Below are positions 34,662-43,109 of a DNA stretch of 64,000 bases, piece by piece. The stretch is taken from contig NZ_CP051684.1 in NCBI RefSeq assembly GCF_012849375.1, positions 620,001 to 684,000 of the forward strand. The letters are read 5' to 3'. Source of the stretch: Duganella dendranthematis. Its GTDB lineage: Bacteria; Pseudomonadota; Gammaproteobacteria; Burkholderiales; Burkholderiaceae_D. The notes beneath the pieces were generated by a model that was given only the letters and a program-made list of their open reading frames with translations, was not told the origin of the DNA and did not search any database. Position 1 is the stretch's first letter, and each line of letters opens with the position of its first letter. Both the position numbers and the translations under genes were made by a program.

Positions 34662-35570
34662 TCACGGCCGCGCGGCGAAAATTGGATCCAGCTCGGCAAG
34701 GAAAGTTTCCACGGCACTAGTGTAGGCGCCCGGCTGGCCCAGCGTGGCGTTAATCTCCATGTGGCTCAGCGGCTGCGCCAACACCTGCACGCGCATCCCC
34801 AGCGCGCCGGCGCGGCTGGCGTACGCTTCGGCTTGTGGACAGGAGTCCTGGCGCCGCGACGAGCACACCGCCAGCAGCGGCGAGGCGCCCGGTTTCAGTT
34901 GCGCCGCCGGCGACACGCTGCGCCAGTAAGCGGCATCGCTGCCGAAAACGCGGTCATAGAATGGAAAGTGGCGCTGCGCCATCAGCGCCGGCACGTCCAT
35001 GGCGGCGCTGTCGAGCGCCACCGCGCCCAGCCACGGCGTGACGCCCTGCGCCGGCGGCGCCGAGGCCAGCAGCGCCACCAGATGGGCCCCGGCCGAATGC
35101 CCCATCAGCACGAACTTGCTGCGGTCGCCACCCCAGCCGGCGGCGCCGGCCTGCGCCGCCGCCAGCGCGGCAGCCACGTCGGCCGCTTGCGTCGCCACGC
35201 TGGCGCCGGGCAGCAGGCGGTAGTTGACCGACACCACGATGATGCCGCGCGCGGTCCAGCGCAGTACCTTGTTGCTCACCACCTGCGCGCTGGCCTTGTC
35301 GCCGGTGCGCCAAGCGCCGCCGTGGACCATGAAGATCACCGGGGCATGGCTGGCGTTGCGCGGCAGATATACATCGAAACGCTGCAGGCGATCCTCGCCG
35401 TACGCCTGGTCGGCCAGTAGCCGCACGCCGGCGGGCAGCGCAAACGGCGCCGCAGCGCCGCCCTCGTCCATCTCATCCTGCAAGGCGGCAAGGCGGTCGC
35501 GCAGCGGGCCAGCCGCCGGCGCGCCAAGCGCCAGCATCAGCAGTGCGGCAAGGACGGCGTGACGGTTCAT
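34662..35570 (-). CDS. Exported alpha/beta hydrolase, HSL/esterase type
   Basis: A 302-residue protein with an N-terminal signal peptide (MNRHAVLAALLMLALGAPAAG) and an alpha/beta hydrolase fold: oxyanion-hole motif VHGGAWRTGD, VSVNYRLLPGAS, nucleophile elbow LMGHSAGAHLV, an acid region near SPLLAVCSSRRQDSC and the last His in PLSHMEINATLG. This is the esterase/lipase group with the HGG motif. Secreted or periplasmic; substrate unknown. The start overlaps the end of the GNAT gene by four bases, so the two are in one operon. Confidence 0.88.
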   Translation of the reverse strand: MNRHAVLAALLMLALGAPAAGPLRDRLAALQDEMDEGGAAAPFALPAGVRLLADQAYGEDRLQRFDVYLPRNASHAPVIFMVHGGAWRTGDKASAQVVSNKVLRWTARGIIVVSVNYRLLPGASVATQAADVAAALAAAQAGAAGWGGDRSKFVLMGHSAGAHLVALLASAPPAQGVTPWLGAVALDSAAMDVPALMAQRHFPFYDRVFGSDAAYWRSVSPAAQLKPGASPLLAVCSSRRQDSCPQAEAYASRAGALGMRVQVLAQPLSHMEINATLGQPGAYTSAVETFLAELDPIFAARP

Positions 35571-36025
35571 GGCAATTGCTTCTCGAAACAGACGGCCAGC
35601 GGGTTGCCGATGTACTTGCCGTAGTTGGCGATGCGCTGGTAGCCGCGCGCTTCATAAAAATCCATGGCGCGACGGTTGACCAGCCGCGTTTCCAGCCAGA
35701 CGGCCTGGTAGCCCAGCGCCTGCGCCTCGCCTTCCAGATAGCGCAGCACGGCGCTGCCGACGCCGCTGGTGCCGTGGCGCGCGTACATGCGCTTGATCTC
35801 GGCCACGCCGGGTTCCAGCGGGCGGAAGGCGCCGCAGCCGAGCGCCGCGCCGCTATCGCTGCGCGCCACCACAAAGCAGGCGGCCGGGCCGCGCACGTCG
35901 TCGGCATCGAACGAGGCCCTGCCGCTATCGCCGGTGATGGCTTCCAGCGCGGTCGACAATTCCGCCATCAGCAGAACGGACTCGGGCGCGGTCGGATCTT
36001 CTTCAATCAGGTGGATGGTGTGCAT
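35567..36025 (-). CDS. GNAT family N-acetyltransferase
   Basis: A 152-residue GNAT enzyme. Acetyl-CoA-binding motif A is CGAFRPLEPGVAEIKRMYARHGTSGVGSAVLRYLEGEAQALGYQAVWLET (given as parts: EIKRMYARHGTSGVG and LRYLEGEAQALGY), and the C-terminal strand region is RAMDFYEARGYQRIANY. The EIKRMYV-type motif is common in small GNATs such as those resembling YsnE/IAA acetyltransferases. Substrate unknown. It starts 10 bases after the metallophosphoesterase gene ends on the same strand side and overlaps the esterase gene. Confidence 0.88.
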   Translation of the reverse strand: MHTIHLIEEDPTAPESVLLMAELSTALEAITGDSGRASFDADDVRGPAACFVVARSDSGAALGCGAFRPLEPGVAEIKRMYARHGTSGVGSAVLRYLEGEAQALGYQAVWLETRLVNRRAMDFYEARGYQRIANYGKYIGNPLAVCFEKQLP

Positions 36026-36035
36026 GGTGGCTAGA

Positions 36036-36887
36036 TTATTGCACAGTGCAGATCACCAGTTCCGGATCGGCGTTGATGCGGACTGGAATATTGCCGCAGC
36101 CGACGCCGCGGCTGACGATCAAGTCGCCGTTAGCGGGCACCGGGAAGCGGCCATAATAGAACGGCCGCGACAGCGGACCCTGCGGCATCAGCAAGGGCGT
36201 ACCGTTGGGCAAGGCGATCTGGCCGCCGTGCGTGTGACCGGCGAAACCGATGTCGTAGCGCTGGCGATCCAGCATCAGCAGGCCGTCTGGCGCATGCATC
36301 AGCAACACGCGGGTAGCGGCCGCGCCGGCGAAAGTGGCGGCGGCGTCGGGCGCGCCGGTCCAGGGATCATCCATGCCGCAGATCGAGACGCTGTCGAACG
36401 GCGCCGGCAGCGTCAGCGCGCGGTTGACCAGCGTGTGCACGCCGGCTCGGCTGAACATCTGCGTCAGCTGCATGTCGTCGGTGGACAGATCGTGGTTGCC
36501 GAACACGGCGAACTTGCCGCACGGCGGATGGCAGGCCGACAACCGCGGCATCAGCACCTCGGCGTAATGCGCAGGGCCGGAGACGTAATCGCCGCCCAGC
36601 AGCAGCACATGCGGCAGCTCGATGGCCATTTGCGCGAACAGATCGTCAAAGATGGCCGGATGGGTCGATGGGCCGGCGTGGAAGTCGGAGGCGAAGGCGA
36701 TCTTCAACGGCTCCGGCAAGCGCCGCTCGGGCGGCAGCGCGACCGTGTGGCGGGTGACGCCGAACCGGCCGTGCAAGCCCAGCCGATAACTCCACGCCGC
36801 CACGCGCCCGCCCAGCAAGGCGGCATTCAGCCACGCTTCCGTGGTGCTGCGGCGGCGGGAATAGCGTTTGTTACGCGGAGCGGACAT
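36036..36887 (-). CDS. Calcineurin-like metallophosphoesterase (YaeI/YkuE-like)
   Basis: A 283-residue metallophosphoesterase with all five motif groups: FASDFHAGPSTHP (DxH), LLGGDYVSG (GD), VFGNHDLSTDD (GNHD), LMHAPDGLLM (H) and FAGHTHGGQIALP (GHxH). The N-terminus has basic residues and a short hydrophobic stretch, so it may be membrane-associated, as with YaeI/YkuE lipid-phosphoesterases. The physiological substrate is unknown. It is the first gene of the minus-strand run that continues with GNAT and esterase. Confidence 0.88.
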   Translation of the reverse strand: MSAPRNKRYSRRRSTTEAWLNAALLGGRVAAWSYRLGLHGRFGVTRHTVALPPERRLPEPLKIAFASDFHAGPSTHPAIFDDLFAQMAIELPHVLLLGGDYVSGPAHYAEVLMPRLSACHPPCGKFAVFGNHDLSTDDMQLTQMFSRAGVHTLVNRALTLPAPFDSVSICGMDDPWTGAPDAAATFAGAAATRVLLMHAPDGLLMLDRQRYDIGFAGHTHGGQIALPNGTPLLMPQGPLSRPFYYGRFPVPANGDLIVSRGVGCGNIPVRINADPELVICTVQ

Positions 36888-36965
36888 GAGGCGGCCAGGA
36901 AAGCGGAAAACCCGGCATCATAGCCTAACTGGCGGCGGCCATGGCCGGCGTTCGCGAATCGCTTC

Positions 36966-37349
36966 CTACAGCGGCGCGTCGACCAGCAACTGCGGACGCA
37001 GCGCGCGCAGCCGCACTTCGGTGAAGTAGCCGCCGCCTTCCGTGTAGCGCAGATAAAGGCGGCTGCATTTTACGCAGCGCAATACCTGGCTCAGATTGGC
37101 CGGATAGTAGCGTGGCGCGATGGGAGCGTCGTCGCTTTGCAGGCGGGTGCCGGCTGGATGGTATTCCTTGAAAGCCGGTTCGCCATACGGATCTTGCACC
37201 AGCGTGCCTACTTCTTCGAATTGGTCCAGCTCCAGCGTCAGCGGAATCTGCTGCCAGGCCAACGCCTGCGCGTCGTTACAGCTGCAGGGTTGCGTCACAG
37301 CGGCGGATTGTTGCGCCATCCGCTGCAGGTTTGCGAAATCGATAAACAT
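36966..37349 (-). CDS. Hypothetical Cys-containing protein
   Basis: A 127-residue protein. The ATG at 37349 (MFIDFANLQRM) has AAGAG upstream. Four cysteines sit in two pairs, PCSCNDAQ and RCVKCSRLYLRY, which suggests a metal site resembling a zinc ribbon with wide spacing. Other visible parts are LTLELDQFEEVGTLVQDPYGEPAFKEYHPAGT and YYPANLSQVLRC. I do not recognise a named family. It lies between the Pit terminator and the metallophosphoesterase gene. Confidence 0.7.
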   Translation of the reverse strand: MFIDFANLQRMAQQSAAVTQPCSCNDAQALAWQQIPLTLELDQFEEVGTLVQDPYGEPAFKEYHPAGTRLQSDDAPIAPRYYPANLSQVLRCVKCSRLYLRYTEGGGYFTEVRLRALRPQLLVDAPL

Positions 37350-37417
37350 GCTCTTATTCACTAAAATACGACCAGCAGCCACTATACCTAAAGTAATTTT
37401 TCTTCGTATCGGCAGCA

Positions 37418-37443
37418 ACAAAAAAGGGAGCCGCAGCTCCCTT
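37418..37443 (-). terminator. Rho-independent terminator after the Pit gene
   Basis: On the minus strand AAGGGAGC-TGCG-GCTCCCTT is followed by a T-run (TTTTTTG). It begins about five bases after the Pit transporter stop and ends the DUF47-pit operon. Confidence 0.9.
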
Positions 37444-37447
37444 GGTG

Positions 37448-38458
37448 TTACATGATGTGGTGTCCGACCCACCAGGCCAGCGCGGCCACGAAGGCCGAAG
37501 CGGGAATGGTGAAGATCCAGGCCCAGACGATGTTGCCCGCCACGCCCCAGCGCACCGCCGACATCTTCTGCGCCGAGCCGACGCCGACGATGGCGCCGGT
37601 AATCGTGTGCGTGGTCGACACCGGCACGCCGAAGTGCGAGGCGATCAGCAAGGTGATGGCGCCGCCGCTCTCGGCGCAGAAGCCGCCGACCGGCTTCAGT
37701 TTGGTGATCTTCTGGCCCATGGTCTTGACGATGCGCCAGCCGCCGAACAGCGTGCCGAACGAGATCGCGCCGTAGCACGACACGATCACCCACAGCGGCG
37801 GCGTTTCGCCACCGGCCGGCACCTGGCCGACCGCGATCAGCAGCATCCAGATGATGCCGATGGTTTTCTGCGCGTCATTGCCGCCGTGGCCCAGGCTGTA
37901 CGAAGCAGCCGAGATCAGTTGCAGGCGGCGGAACCATTTGTCGACCCGGCGCGGCGTCGAGCGCACGAAGATCCACGACACAATCAACATGATGATGGAG
38001 CCGAACACAAAGCCCATCAGCGGCGACAGGATGATCCACTGCACGGTCTTCCACAGGCCGCCGCCGACCAGCGCGCTGGTGCCGGACTTGGCCACCGCGG
38101 CGCCCACCAGGCCGCCGATCAGCGCGTGCGACGACGACGATGGAATGCCGTAGTACCAGGTAAACAGGTTCCAGACGATGGCGCCCACCAGCGCGCCAAA
38201 GATGACGTACTGGTCGACGATGCCGGGGTCGATGGTGCCCTTGCCGACCGTGCCGGCCACGTGCAGGCCGACCACGAAGATCGCCACGAAGTTGAACAGC
38301 GCCGCCATGGCCACCGCCGTTTGCGGCTTCAGCACGCCGGTCGAGACCACCGTGGCGATCGCATTGGCGGCGTCGTGGAAGCCGTTCATGAAGTCGAATA
38401 TCAGCGCCAGCCCGATCAGCAGGATCAGCACGTAGAGACTGATTTGTATGGTATGCAT
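37448..38458 (-). CDS. Inorganic phosphate transporter, Pit family
   Basis: A 336-residue inner-membrane transporter for metal-phosphate. PiT signatures occur twice: DFMNGFHDAANAIATVVSTG near the N-terminus and GAQDAQKTIG-type GHGGNDAQKTIGI in the middle, together with PVSTTHTITGAIVGVG near the C-terminus. Roughly ten membrane helices. The gene follows the DUF47 gene by ten bases, the usual pair in which the PhoU-like DUF47 protein modulates the transporter. Confidence 0.93.
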   Translation of the reverse strand: MHTIQISLYVLILLIGLALIFDFMNGFHDAANAIATVVSTGVLKPQTAVAMAALFNFVAIFVVGLHVAGTVGKGTIDPGIVDQYVIFGALVGAIVWNLFTWYYGIPSSSSHALIGGLVGAAVAKSGTSALVGGGLWKTVQWIILSPLMGFVFGSIIMLIVSWIFVRSTPRRVDKWFRRLQLISAASYSLGHGGNDAQKTIGIIWMLLIAVGQVPAGGETPPLWVIVSCYGAISFGTLFGGWRIVKTMGQKITKLKPVGGFCAESGGAITLLIASHFGVPVSTTHTITGAIVGVGSAQKMSAVRWGVAGNIVWAWIFTIPASAFVAALAWWVGHHIM

Positions 38459-38468
38459 ATTGTTATTC

Positions 38469-39095
38469 TTAAGCGTTTTCGACGATGATGCCTTCGATGA
38501 TGTTGGCCACGTCTTCGCAACGGTCGGTCACCGTTTCGAGGATTTCGTAGATGGCCTTCATCTTGATCAGGTTGCGCACATCCGGCTCATCGCGGAACAG
38601 CTTGGACATGGCGGCGCGCATCACGTGGTCGGCGTCCGACTCCAGGCGGTCGATTTCTTCGCAGATGGCGACGATCTGGCGCGAGTTGTCCATGTTATGC
38701 AGCAGCGACACGGCTTCCTTGACCTTCTCGGCGCAGGCCAGCACCAGCTCGGCCAGGCGCTTGGCTTCCGGCGTCACCGAATGCAGGTCGTACAGCGACA
38801 CGGTCTGGGCCGCGTCCTCCAGCAGGTCGAGAATGTCGTCCTGGCGCGTGATCAGCTTGTGGATGTCGTCGCGGTCGATCGGCGTGATGAAAGTTTTGTG
38901 CAGCAGGTCGACGGTCTGGTAGGTGATCTTGTCGGCCTGTTTCTCGATGCTCTCGATCGCGTGCACGCGGTTTTCCAGGTCGTCGAAGTTGGACATCAGG
39001 CCCACCATTTCTTTTGCGCCTTTGACGCACAGCTCGGCGTGCTGATTAAACAGGTCAAAGAATTTGCCCTCGGTGGGCATCAAACGTCCAAACAT
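38469..39095 (-). CDS. DUF47 (PhoU-like) Pit accessory protein
   Basis: A 208-residue all-helical protein of the DUF47/TIGR00153 family: MFGRLMPTEGKFFDLFNQHAEL at the start, ENRVHAIESIEKQADKITYQTVDLLHKTFITPIDR and DDIHKLITRQDDILDLLEDAA, with the acidic E(D)xxxD metal motifs typical of PhoU folds. It is encoded immediately upstream of pit and likely regulates phosphate uptake. Confidence 0.92.
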   Translation of the reverse strand: MFGRLMPTEGKFFDLFNQHAELCVKGAKEMVGLMSNFDDLENRVHAIESIEKQADKITYQTVDLLHKTFITPIDRDDIHKLITRQDDILDLLEDAAQTVSLYDLHSVTPEAKRLAELVLACAEKVKEAVSLLHNMDNSRQIVAICEEIDRLESDADHVMRAAMSKLFRDEPDVRNLIKMKAIYEILETVTDRCEDVANIIEGIIVENA

Positions 39096-39160
39096 ATTTT
39101 TCTCCGTTTTATTACTACTGCAGATCGCCGGTCTCTTGGATGAGGTACCAGCGTTAAGGA

Positions 39161-40546
39161 TTAGTCACCCTGGTACACACCCAAGCTACCAGAGTAATTG
39201 CCAAATTTGGTGTACTGGCCGATCCAGGTCAGACGTACCGCGCCGATCGGGCCGTTACGCTGCTTACCGATAATGATTTCGGCCGTTCCCTTATCGGGCG
39301 AGTCGGGATTGTAGACCTCGTCGCGATACAGGAAGATGATGACGTCGGCGTCCTGCTCGATAGCGCCGGATTCGCGCAAGTCGGACATGACGGGACGTTT
39401 GTTGGGGCGTTGTTCCAGCGAGCGGTTCAGCTGCGACAGCGCGATCACCGGGCAGCCCAGCTCCTTGGCCAGGCCTTTCAGCGAACGGGAAATCTCCGAG
39501 ATCTCGGAGGCGCGGTTGTCGCCCGCCTTGGAACCCTGCATCAGCTGCAGGTAGTCGACGATGATCAGGCCGAGCTTGCCGCACTGGCGCGCCAGGCGGC
39601 GCGCACGGGCGCGCATCTCGATCGGATTCAGCGCCGGGGTTTCATCGATGAACACCTGGGCGTCGTTCATCTTCTGGATGGCGTGCGTCAGGCGCGGCCA
39701 GTCCTCGTCGTTCAGGCGGCCGGTACGCAGGCGGTGCTGGTCAAGCTGGCCGACCGAGCCCAGCATACGCATCGCCAGCTGGGCGCCGCCCATCTCCATC
39801 GAGAAAATCGCCACCGGCAAACCGGCTTCGATGGCGACGTTTTCACCGATGTTGACCGAAAATGCGGTTTTACCCATCGACGGACGGCCGGCCACGATGA
39901 CCAGGTCGCCGCCCTGCAGGCCCGACGTCATGCGGTCGAGGTCGATGAAGCCGGTCGGCACGCCGGTAATTTCCGACTGGTTCTCGCGCGAGTACAGCTC
40001 GTCGATGCGCTCGACCACCTGGGTCAGCAGCGGCTGCACCGCCAGCCAGCCGGCGGCGCCGCGGGCGCCCTGCTCGGCAATGGCGAAGATGCGCGATTCG
40101 GCCTCGTCGAGGATTTCCTTGGTTTCCTTGCCCTGCGGACTGAACGCCTGGCCGGAAATGTCGTCGGCCACGGTGATCAGCTGGCGCAGCACCGAGCGGT
40201 CGCGCACGATCTCGGCGTAGCGGCGGATATTAGCGGCGGACGGCGTGTTCTGCGCCATCGCGTTCAGATAGGTCAGGCCGCCGACGTCGTCGGCCTTGCC
40301 CAGCTGGGTCAGGTTCTCGAACACGGTGATGACGTCCGCCGGGCGCGAGCTGTTGATCATCTTGACGATCTGCTCGAAGATGATGCGGTGGTCGTACCGG
40401 TAGAAGTCTTCCGGATTCATCATGTCGGCGATACGGTCAAAGGACGCGTTATCGCGCAGCAGGCCGCCAATGACGGACTGTTCTGCTTCGATGGAGTGCG
40501 GCGGGACGCGGAGCGAATCGACTTGCGGATCGGAGGGGGCGTTCAT
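39161..40546 (-). CDS. dnaB: Replicative DNA helicase DnaB
   Basis: A 461-residue hexameric helicase. N-terminal primase-binding domain (PHSIEAEQSVIGGLLRDNASFDRIADMM), a linker, and a RecA-type core with Walker A GRPSMGKT, Walker B region LIIVDYLQLMQG, ALSQLNRSLEQRPNKRPVMSDLRESGAIEQDAD and a C-terminal arginine-finger segment. The length is normal and there is no intein at the P-loop. It follows the rpsF-rplI operon, separated by a terminator, the conserved betaproteobacterial order. Confidence 0.96.
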   Translation of the reverse strand: MNAPSDPQVDSLRVPPHSIEAEQSVIGGLLRDNASFDRIADMMNPEDFYRYDHRIIFEQIVKMINSSRPADVITVFENLTQLGKADDVGGLTYLNAMAQNTPSAANIRRYAEIVRDRSVLRQLITVADDISGQAFSPQGKETKEILDEAESRIFAIAEQGARGAAGWLAVQPLLTQVVERIDELYSRENQSEITGVPTGFIDLDRMTSGLQGGDLVIVAGRPSMGKTAFSVNIGENVAIEAGLPVAIFSMEMGGAQLAMRMLGSVGQLDQHRLRTGRLNDEDWPRLTHAIQKMNDAQVFIDETPALNPIEMRARARRLARQCGKLGLIIVDYLQLMQGSKAGDNRASEISEISRSLKGLAKELGCPVIALSQLNRSLEQRPNKRPVMSDLRESGAIEQDADVIIFLYRDEVYNPDSPDKGTAEIIIGKQRNGPIGAVRLTWIGQYTKFGNYSGSLGVYQGD

Positions 40547-40593
40547 GGCGCGAATTATACCTGCTTGTGCCGTACTACAAAATTATGACGAGA

Positions 40594-40621
40594 AAAAAGC
40601 CGGGACAAAGCCCGGCTTTTT
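40594..40621 (-). terminator. Bidirectional Rho-independent terminator after rplI
   Basis: AAAAAGCCGGG (40594-40604) and CCCGGCTTTTT (40611-40621) form an 11-base-pair stem with a six-base loop. On the minus strand it ends the rpsF-priB-rpsR-rplI transcript 45 bases after the rplI stop, so dnaB needs its own promoter. Confidence 0.92.
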
Positions 40622-40665
40622 CAAGGGTGTTGCAAACCAGACAGGCGTTGCCGCCCGGTCCAGTC

Positions 40666-41118
40666 TTAGGCAGCTTCGCCTACGACGGCAACGGTCACTT
40701 CCGCCAGCACATCGGTGTGCAGCGAAACGGTGACTGGGAACTCGCCGACGGTCTTCAGCGGACCGGTTGGCAGGCGCACAGCAGCTTTTTCCACTGCGAA
40801 GCCGGCTTTGCTCAGCGCTTCAGCGATGTCGAAGTTGGTGACCGAGCCGAACAGACGGCCGTCAACACCAGCTTTTTGCGAAACGGTCACGGTCATGCCG
40901 TTCAGTTTCTCGCCTTGGGCTTGGGCAGCGGCCAGCTTGGCGGCAGCAGCTTTTTCCAGTTCAGCGCGTTTGGCTTCGAATTCCGCGATAGCCGACGTGG
41001 TTGCACGACGGGCCATTTTTTGCGGGATCAGGAAGTTACGTGCGTAGCCGTCTTTAACTTTAACGACTTCACCCAGGTTGCCCAGATTGACAACTTTTTC
41101 CAACAGAATGATTTGCAT
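40666..41118 (-). CDS. rplI: 50S ribosomal protein L9
   Basis: A 150-residue L9, normal length. N-terminal domain [36 protein letters not shown] is the family signature, then the long connecting helix ([21 protein letters not shown]) and the C-terminal RNA-binding domain. Last gene of the rpsF operon, 27 bases after rpsR. Confidence 0.97.
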   Translation of the reverse strand: MQIILLEKVVNLGNLGEVVKVKDGYARNFLIPQKMARRATTSAIAEFEAKRAELEKAAAAKLAAAQAQGEKLNGMTVTVSQKAGVDGRLFGSVTNFDIAEALSKAGFAVEKAAVRLPTGPLKTVGEFPVTVSLHTDVLAEVTVAVVGEAA

Positions 41119-41145
41119 AGTTCTTCTCCAGTTACTCTGCCGCGA

Positions 41146-41436
41146 TTAAGCGTTGTGCAGATCGGTGTACGGCAGCAGGGCCAGATAGCGAGCGCGCTTG
41201 ATCGCGGTGTCAACTTGACGCTGGTAGTGCGCCTTGGTACCGGTCAGACGTGCTGGCATGATTTTGCCGTTTTCCTGGACGAAGTCTTTCAGGGTGTCTA
41301 CGTCTTTGTAGTCTACTTGCTCAACGCCAGCGGCGGTGAAGCGGCAGAACTTCTTGCGCTTGAACAGTGGGTTTTGTTGCTTGCGCTTTTCTTTCAGCTT
41401 GAGCTTGTTTTTGTCGAACTTTTTACCGAATGCCAT
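41146..41436 (-). CDS. rpsR: 30S ribosomal protein S18
   Basis: A 96-residue S18 with [46 protein letters not shown], the family core. A basic N-terminal extension ([21 protein letters not shown]) of about 20 residues is longer than in E. coli (75 residues) and is usual in Oxalobacteraceae-like bacteria. It lies 15 bases after priB. Confidence 0.96.
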   Translation of the reverse strand: MAFGKKFDKNKLKLKEKRKQQNPLFKRKKFCRFTAAGVEQVDYKDVDTLKDFVQENGKIMPARLTGTKAHYQRQVDTAIKRARYLALLPYTDLHNA

Positions 41437-41451
41437 TTTAGGCTCCTGTAT

Positions 41452-41757
41452 TTAAATTGCGCTGTCTTGGACAGCACTAAAATCAATGATGTGAAACACC
41501 AGGCTTTTGCTATTGCGGCTTTTCTTGTTGAGAAAACCGGTGAACTGATACAGTCCTGCCAGCGGCGTCTGACTGAAGCGGCTTGAAATCTCGCCCGCGG
41601 CAATCGCGGACACTTCAAACTCGCTCAATCGGGCGATGCCCGCCTCCATCTGCTGCGACCGGTGCTGGAGTACAGCATTGACGATCGGCATACCGGCCGG
41701 GGTGTAACGTATTGCATCCCGTTCGGCGATGAGGGCGATGAACTGGAGCTGGTTCAG
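41452..41757 (-). CDS. priB: Primosomal replication protein N, apparent CTG start
   Basis: A single-stranded-DNA-binding OB-fold protein for replication restart. From an in-frame CTG at 41757 the product is 101 residues and reads NQLQFIALIAERDAIRYTPAG then PIVNAVLQHRSQQMEAG and ISSRFSQTPLAGLYQFTGFL. This matches PriB from its first residue; E. coli PriB is 104 residues. AAGGA sits six bases before the CTG, and a TGA four codons upstream closes the frame. No ATG, GTG or TTG exists between that stop and the ATG at 41691, which would remove 22 conserved residues. CTG is therefore the best start. It lies 21 bases after rpsF. Confidence 0.88.
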   Translation of the reverse strand: MNQLQFIALIAERDAIRYTPAGMPIVNAVLQHRSQQMEAGIARLSEFEVSAIAAGEISSRFSQTPLAGLYQFTGFLNKKSRNSKSLVFHIIDFSAVQDSAI

Positions 41758-41778
41758 CGCGGTTCCTTCTCAGACCAA

Positions 41779-42165
41779 TTAAGCAGCGGCTGGAGCAGCA
41801 GCGGCTGGAGCTTCGGTGCGATGCGATTTCGCTGCATCTTCGCGTTGTACCGACTTCATCATTGGCGAAGGAGCGGTTTCGGCTTTCTTCAGCTTGACGG
41901 TCAGGTGACGCAGAACGGCATCATTGAATTTGAATGCGGTTTCCAGCTCAACCAGGGTTTCGTTGTCTGCTTCGATGTTCAGGCAGATGTAGTGCGCTTT
42001 GGCCAGTTTCTGGATTGGGTAAGCCATTTGGCGGCGGCCCCAATCTTCAACGCGGTGCACGGAGCCGCCGCGAGTCGTTACGGTTGCTTTGTAACGTTCG
42101 ATCATGGCGGGCACTTGCTCGCTCTGGTCCGGATGGACGATAAATACGATTTCGTAGTGACGCAT
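41779..42165 (-). CDS. rpsF: 30S ribosomal protein S6
   Basis: A 128-residue S6: [57 protein letters not shown], and a C-terminal tail rich in Ala/Pro ([11 protein letters not shown]). The start has a strong AAGGGAG upstream. First gene of the operon rpsF-priB-rpsR-rplI. Confidence 0.97.
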   Translation of the reverse strand: MRHYEIVFIVHPDQSEQVPAMIERYKATVTTRGGSVHRVEDWGRRQMAYPIQKLAKAHYICLNIEADNETLVELETAFKFNDAVLRHLTVKLKKAETAPSPMMKSVQREDAAKSHRTEAPAAAAPAAA

Positions 42166-42195
42166 GTATAACTCCCTTAAGGACTTGAAAATGAG

Positions 42196-42223
42196 CCCAC
42201 CCTGGCGTCAAGACAGGTGTGGG
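42196..42223 (-). promoter_or_regulatory. Stem-loop in rpsF leader, possible S6:S18 autoregulatory element
   Basis: On the minus strand CCCAC-A-CCTG pairs with CAGG-GTGGG around a nine-base loop, with one bulged A. It lies 31 bases before the rpsF start. Many bacteria control this operon by binding of the S6:S18 complex to such a leader hairpin; whether this one carries the right bulge sequence I cannot confirm. Confidence 0.35.
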
Positions 42224-42239
42224 AAGAGGTAAGCCCGCG

Positions 42240-42269
42240 ACTATACCAGCTTTTCAGGCGGAACGCCAG
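42240..42269 (-). promoter_or_regulatory. Probable sigma70 promoter of the rpsF operon
   Basis: On the minus strand CTGGCG (42269-42264) as a poor -35, 18-base spacer and TATAGT (42245-42240) as a strong -10. It lies about 75 bases before the rpsF start and just upstream of the leader stem-loop. Confidence 0.5.
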
Positions 42270-42322
42270 CCCGGCCATGCTGGTGTTACAGTGCCGGTAT
42301 TGTCGTTCAAACAGGATTGCCC

Positions 42323-43063
42323 ATGACACCACATTTATCCACCTGGTTGCTGCCGATGGCCGTATTGGCCGCCGCCCCTACCCTGGCGGCCGATTATCCG
42401 GCCATCCAGACCAAGGCCTACAGCACGCCGCAATGGCTGTTCGCGCTGCGCACCGACACCCAGACTTTGTCCAGGCTGACCCCGGTTAGCGACCCCAGCC
42501 ACGATTTCACGCTCGGCCCGCGCGAGGAAGAACGCCAGTTCGACGGCTACCGCCACATCGGCGACCTGACGCTGAAACTGCGCCAGGGTGGCGGCGCCTG
42601 GCAAGACTACGCCACCTTCGCGAAACGCCAGCCGGTCCGCGTGCTGCCGGCCGTGCGGGCGTTGGCCGCGGCCGACATCAGCGCCAGCTTCGGCGCCGGC
42701 CTGCCGCTGACGGTGGAGCGCCGCTGGATCAACGACAAGGGCGCGCTGGTGCTGCGCTACACGCTGATCAACCGCAGCAAGCAGCCGGTCGAGGTGGCCG
42801 AGGCCGGCATGCCGCTGATCGTCGACCAGAGCGGCGGCGTCAAGGCCCGCCCCGGCGACCAGGGTGTGGTAGAAGTCAGGCGGCCGGAGGGCCAGCGGCC
42901 AACGCTGCGGGTGCAGCCGGACGGTCGCACGCCACTCGACAGCTGGCAGCCGCCGGCCGAGCAGCGCGCAAGCGGCGAAAACCACCCAAGCTGGGTCACT
43001 GGCGGCTTCACGCTGAAACCCGGCGCCAAGCGCGACATCGGCCTGCACTTCATAGTCCGCTAA
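42323..43063 (+). CDS. Exported protein matching only the N-terminal domain of the next gene's product
   Basis: A 246-residue protein with a signal peptide (LLPMAVLAAAPTLAAD). From YSTPQWLFALRTDTQTLSRLTPVSDP onward it runs parallel to the N-terminal ~285 residues of the following DUF5695-type protein, sharing for example ADISASFGAGLPLTVERRW and NDKGALVLRYTLINRS. It lacks an internal segment and stops where the catalytic-like domain would begin (DIGLHFIVR). The ATG at 42323 has AGGA seven bases before it. It is not clearly a pseudogene: the frame is intact and the exported N-domain is complete. Confidence 0.78.
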   Translation: MTPHLSTWLLPMAVLAAAPTLAADYPAIQTKAYSTPQWLFALRTDTQTLSRLTPVSDPSHDFTLGPREEERQFDGYRHIGDLTLKLRQGGGAWQDYATFAKRQPVRVLPAVRALAAADISASFGAGLPLTVERRWINDKGALVLRYTLINRSKQPVEVAEAGMPLIVDQSGGVKARPGDQGVVEVRRPEGQRPTLRVQPDGRTPLDSWQPPAEQRASGENHPSWVTGGFTLKPGAKRDIGLHFIVR

Positions 43064-43109
43064 AGCCGGCGAGTTGGTTAGAATGTGTGCATTGCCCTCA
43101 GGAATGCAC

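Noticed and set aside
41452..41691. Short priB from ATG 41691
   Set aside because: It would remove 22 conserved residues and has no ribosome-binding site, whereas the upstream CTG has one.
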